A stretch of DNA of 64,000 nucleotides, taken from Blastobasis lacticolella (Eukaryota; Arthropoda; Insecta; Lepidoptera; Blastobasidae). Location: contig LR990054.1 of the NCBI GenBank assembly GCA_905147135.1, positions 16,839,001-16,903,000 of the forward strand, read 5' to 3'. The notes under the pieces were generated by a model. It was not told the origin of the DNA and searched no databases. It worked only from the letters and a program-made list of their open reading frames with translations. The position numbers and the translations under genes are program-made. Positions within the stretch are counted from its first letter, which is position 1. Every line of letters starts with the position of its first letter. Positions 61,761 to 64,000 of this stretch are shown piece by piece.

Positions 61761-62079
61761 AAGAGGTTTTCATGTACCTAATACCGAAGGGTCCCCCCAG
61801 TGTGCCCAGCGTAAAGCCGGTGCCGGAAAACGTGTACAAATTAAAGTTAATTATTCATTTTATAGCCGTCGTACATTTAAACGAAAGATCCGATTCGAAT
61901 AATTTAAACAGGAATTTACATGTCCATAATCTAGGTTGTTCATAATCAATCTCGATTATAGAACTGTTTATGGTCTAATTCATAAAAGCTGTTTGACGTT
62001 TATTAACCCTATTTTAGCTAGAATAAAATGTATTTTGTTAAATACCGTGAGGTAACATGTAACCTACATACACATTCAT
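61761..62079. other. unassigned stretch
   Basis: No element recognised. Confidence 0.4.
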
Positions 62080-62227
62080 GCGACTGAATGTGTAACCATG
62101 ATCCATTCTGGTCAGGTACCCCTGGTAGCAGGGTCACGGAGGTTAGATGGCAGTCGCTCTACTATATTTACCTGATCTGCCAAATCCTGGCTCATAGTGC
62201 GCGAGAGCACAATCGGGACATTAACGG
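62080..62227 (+). mobile_element. SINE-A, 3' half
   Basis: CATGCGACTGAATGTGTAAC, GGTACCCCTGGTAGCAGGGT, CACGGAGGTTAGATGGCAGT, CCTGATCTGCCAAATCCTGG, then GTGCGCGAGAGCACAATCGG, GACATTAACGG. About 25 bp of the stem region (CAAGGCGGACCCCGGGCCC) is deleted. Confidence 0.75.
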
Positions 62228-62279
62228 CAGTATGATATAAAATTTGATTGTTTGATGATTTCTTTCAAATCAAATAAAT

Positions 62280-62425
62280 AAATGATCGTCGACAAATTCA
62301 ACGGGCGCCATCTAGCGACAAACTAAACAAAGATAACTCAATCAATTCAGTGACAAATAATACCATAAACATATTTTTGCTAAAATAGGCATAGTTAAAA
62401 AACTTTTTTGAATAAGACGGTTAGT
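62280..62425 (-). mobile_element. SINE-G variant, 3' part
   Basis: AATTCAACGGGCGCCATCTA, GCGACAAACTAAACAAAG, then TCAATTCAGTGACAAATAAT, ACCATAAACATATTTTTGCT, AAAATAGGC, GAATAAGACGG. The second block is the same insert as in 59135-59350. Confidence 0.55.
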
Positions 62426-63344
62426 CGCACACTCGGTAATATCTCGATAAAAACAATCCTTACCGTGATAATAAACCCGATAACATGTGAGATGAAAGTG
62501 TAATGAATAACCACGAAAGTCCACGAATAAGGCGGTTAGTTAAGATTTAATAACAAACTATGGACAATGTTTTAATCATAAGTTATGACTATTATATTGA
62601 CTGAAATCAAATTGATTGACTGATAAGTATTAATATAATAGTAGGAAAATAATCATCTGTAGAGTCTTTTGATTATTTGATAGACTAATTTGATTTATGA
62701 CTATGTACGACTGATTGAACAAAAAGCGGAATTTTTACGACCAGGAATAAAATAGTAACATAATACAGAAAGACAAAATAAATGAGCGCTACAACAATAA
62801 TATTGAGTGTGGCGTAAAAACGAACTAGAACTAACTTGCCGCCGATGGGAACAAAATACATATAGGCACTGAAGAAAACATACTGAACAAAAGACAACTG
62901 GCCCCCTCACGGTTATTATTATCGTTGTTTTTTAGTTATTTCTTGTTGTGTTATTTTTCTATTAAAACACATTTTAGTAGAACTACCTTCAACAATTACT
63001 TTGATAGGGTTTTTGATCCCTTTGGTTTGTTTTTTATATAGATCTCTAGGAAAATTATAAATTATTTCACTTTTCGTAGAGATCTCTTGATTTAATTTTT
63101 TCTGATAAGAAAATACAGCCCATGTAACTGGCTAAAGACTACAGACTACTATACCTACCTATGATTGGGGAAATAATTTAAATGAAGTGTAAAGGCGCCC
63201 TTTTTTTCTAAGTGAGGTAGTGATTAAGCGCTGAATTTAAACATTCGAGGCCTATCGTACCCGATGTTTGTTCGTTAAGTATTTTTTTAAATGTAATGTG
63301 GACTAAAGATGACATTAGTATAAACCTTGATGGTTTTTATATGT
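62426..63344. other. unassigned stretch
   Basis: AT-rich; a local echo AATAAGACGGTTAGT / AATAAGGCGGTTAGT at 62413 and 62526. Two overlapping minus frames at 62685-62910 are low-complexity and hydrophobic; not called. Confidence 0.4.
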
Positions 63345-63560
63345 CACTGGTGGACCCGGCGCGACTTCGTTCGCGCACACCTACTTTACCCCTAACTACC
63401 CTTTTTTTCTTACTTATGAACCTTCCTCTTGAGTCGCTCTATCTATTGTTGAAAACCGCATTAAAATCCGTTGCGTAGTTTAAAAGATCTAAGCGTACAT
63501 AAATACATAGACAGACTTCAGCTGACGGAAATCAAACGTCTAAAATACAATAAATTGATA
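63345..63560 (-). mobile_element. Helitron-like H2, 3' end
   Basis: On plus: ACTGGTGGACCCGGCGCGAC, TTCGTTCGCGCACACCTACT, AACCTTCCTCTTGAGTCGCT, CTATCTATTGTTGAAAACCG, CATTAAAATCCGTTGCGTAG. The minus-strand hairpin GCGCGAacgaagTCGCGC is perfect, but the terminal CTAG has become CCAG. Confidence 0.7.
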
Positions 63561-63618
63561 TTACAGATAACAGTATATACATTATTATACATTATAATAA
63601 ATATATTCGTTATACAAA

Positions 63619-63665
63619 TGACTTGACCACATTATATCAGATGGTCTGCTTGTCTACCGTACGTA
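63619..63665 (+). mobile_element. B2 3' end, plus orientation
   Basis: ACTTGACCACATTATATCAG, ATGGTCTGCTTGTCTACCGT, ACGTATG. A diverged 3' module. Confidence 0.5.
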
Positions 63666-63691
63666 TGTAGCTTTAGGTAAAAAAAATTAAT

Positions 63692-63778
63692 GTTATACCG
63701 CAGACAAACAGGCAAGCAAGCCACCTGATGGAAGTGGTCACCGCCGCCTATGGACATCAGCAATACCAGCGGGTCTAA
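63692..63778 (-). mobile_element. B2 3' end, minus orientation
   Basis: TACCGCAGACAAACAGGCAA, GCAAGCCACCTGATGGAAGT, GGTCACCGCCGCCTATGGAC, ATCAGCAATACCAGCGGGT. It faces the plus copy at 63619 across an A-rich spacer. Confidence 0.7.
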
Positions 63779-64000
63779 CCATCTTTGACAGCTCCGCTTG
63801 CGTGATGTGTGTATGGTAGAAAATTGACAGGTCGAAGTTCGACTATTTCTACCAACATCTACATTACGAGTAACTCTGATTGTGTAGGATCATCCGCCAA
63901 TCCGCCTCCTTTGTACACCGGAAGTACGTGAATTGTCTATGGACCGAGAATTTCTACCACAAAAGTTAGCTTATGTATATCTCATACATTTTTTTCTACC

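Overview
This is AT-rich, repeat-packed nuclear DNA from an insect, most likely a moth or butterfly. No host gene can be defended: the longest open frames are short, and the only frames with recognisable protein similarity are transposon remnants. The species call rests on repeat types I know from Lepidoptera: tRNA-headed SINEs with (GAT)n or (ATTT)n tails, RTE-type LINE ends with almost no 3' UTR, LINE tails of the kind GGGGGAGGCCTTTGCCCAGCA, and short non-autonomous Helitrons ending in a hairpin plus CTAG. The window is best read as a large intergenic or intronic stretch.

Family labels used here are mine. SINE-A: tRNA-like head, about 350 bp, tail CCAAGATGATGATG. SINE-G: tRNA-Gly-like head, about 270 bp, tail (ATTT)n. 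Retro-D: about 255 bp retroposon ending in GGGCTGTGATG(ATG)n. B, B2, E and L: retroposons or LINE ends sharing a 3' module of the type CTTTCCATCAGGTGGCCCG. RTE, mariner, hAT and Helitron have their usual meaning. G, H, I, M and N: terminal-inverted-repeat or foldback elements. F, J, K and P: dispersed repeats seen at least twice but not classified.

Layout. 0-10 kb: scattered SINE-A, SINE-G, B2, E and L copies, an RTE pseudogene split by a younger insertion (6.2-6.85 kb) and a full SINE-G (8.0-8.27 kb). 10-22 kb: mostly unassigned, with B2, a Helitron carrying nested repeats (14.9-15.2 kb), foldback N (16.7 kb), MITE G (17.9 kb) and two outward-facing Helitron ends (21.6-22.1 kb). 22-33 kb: RTE fragments, CpG-rich patches at 24.0, 25.3 and 26.45 kb, MITE H (27.8 kb), SINEs. 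33-46 kb: the densest part, with M (33.2 kb), Retro-D copies, the longest LINE coding frame (RTE, 37.2-37.75 kb), a second LINE end (38.2-38.7 kb), a 400-bp foldback (40.6 kb) and a 191-bp foldback inserted in an L repeat (45.8 kb). 46-54 kb: Retro-D inside SINE-G with an exact 10-bp target duplication (49.6 kb), MITE G again, a deleted mariner (51.6 kb), a textbook Helitron (52.64 kb), a 17-bp minisatellite and a hAT-type MITE (53.7 kb). 54-64 kb: sparse, with SINE-A, Helitron ends, Retro-D and B2.

How the parts relate: the 3' end of the RTE LINE closely matches the 3' end of SINE-A, so RTE is the likely source of its copying machinery. Nested insertions give a relative order of activity: Retro-D is younger than SINE-G, the 191-bp foldback is younger than L, and F is younger than SINE-A. 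Repeat boundaries are read by eye and are good to about 10-20 bases unless a target duplication is stated.
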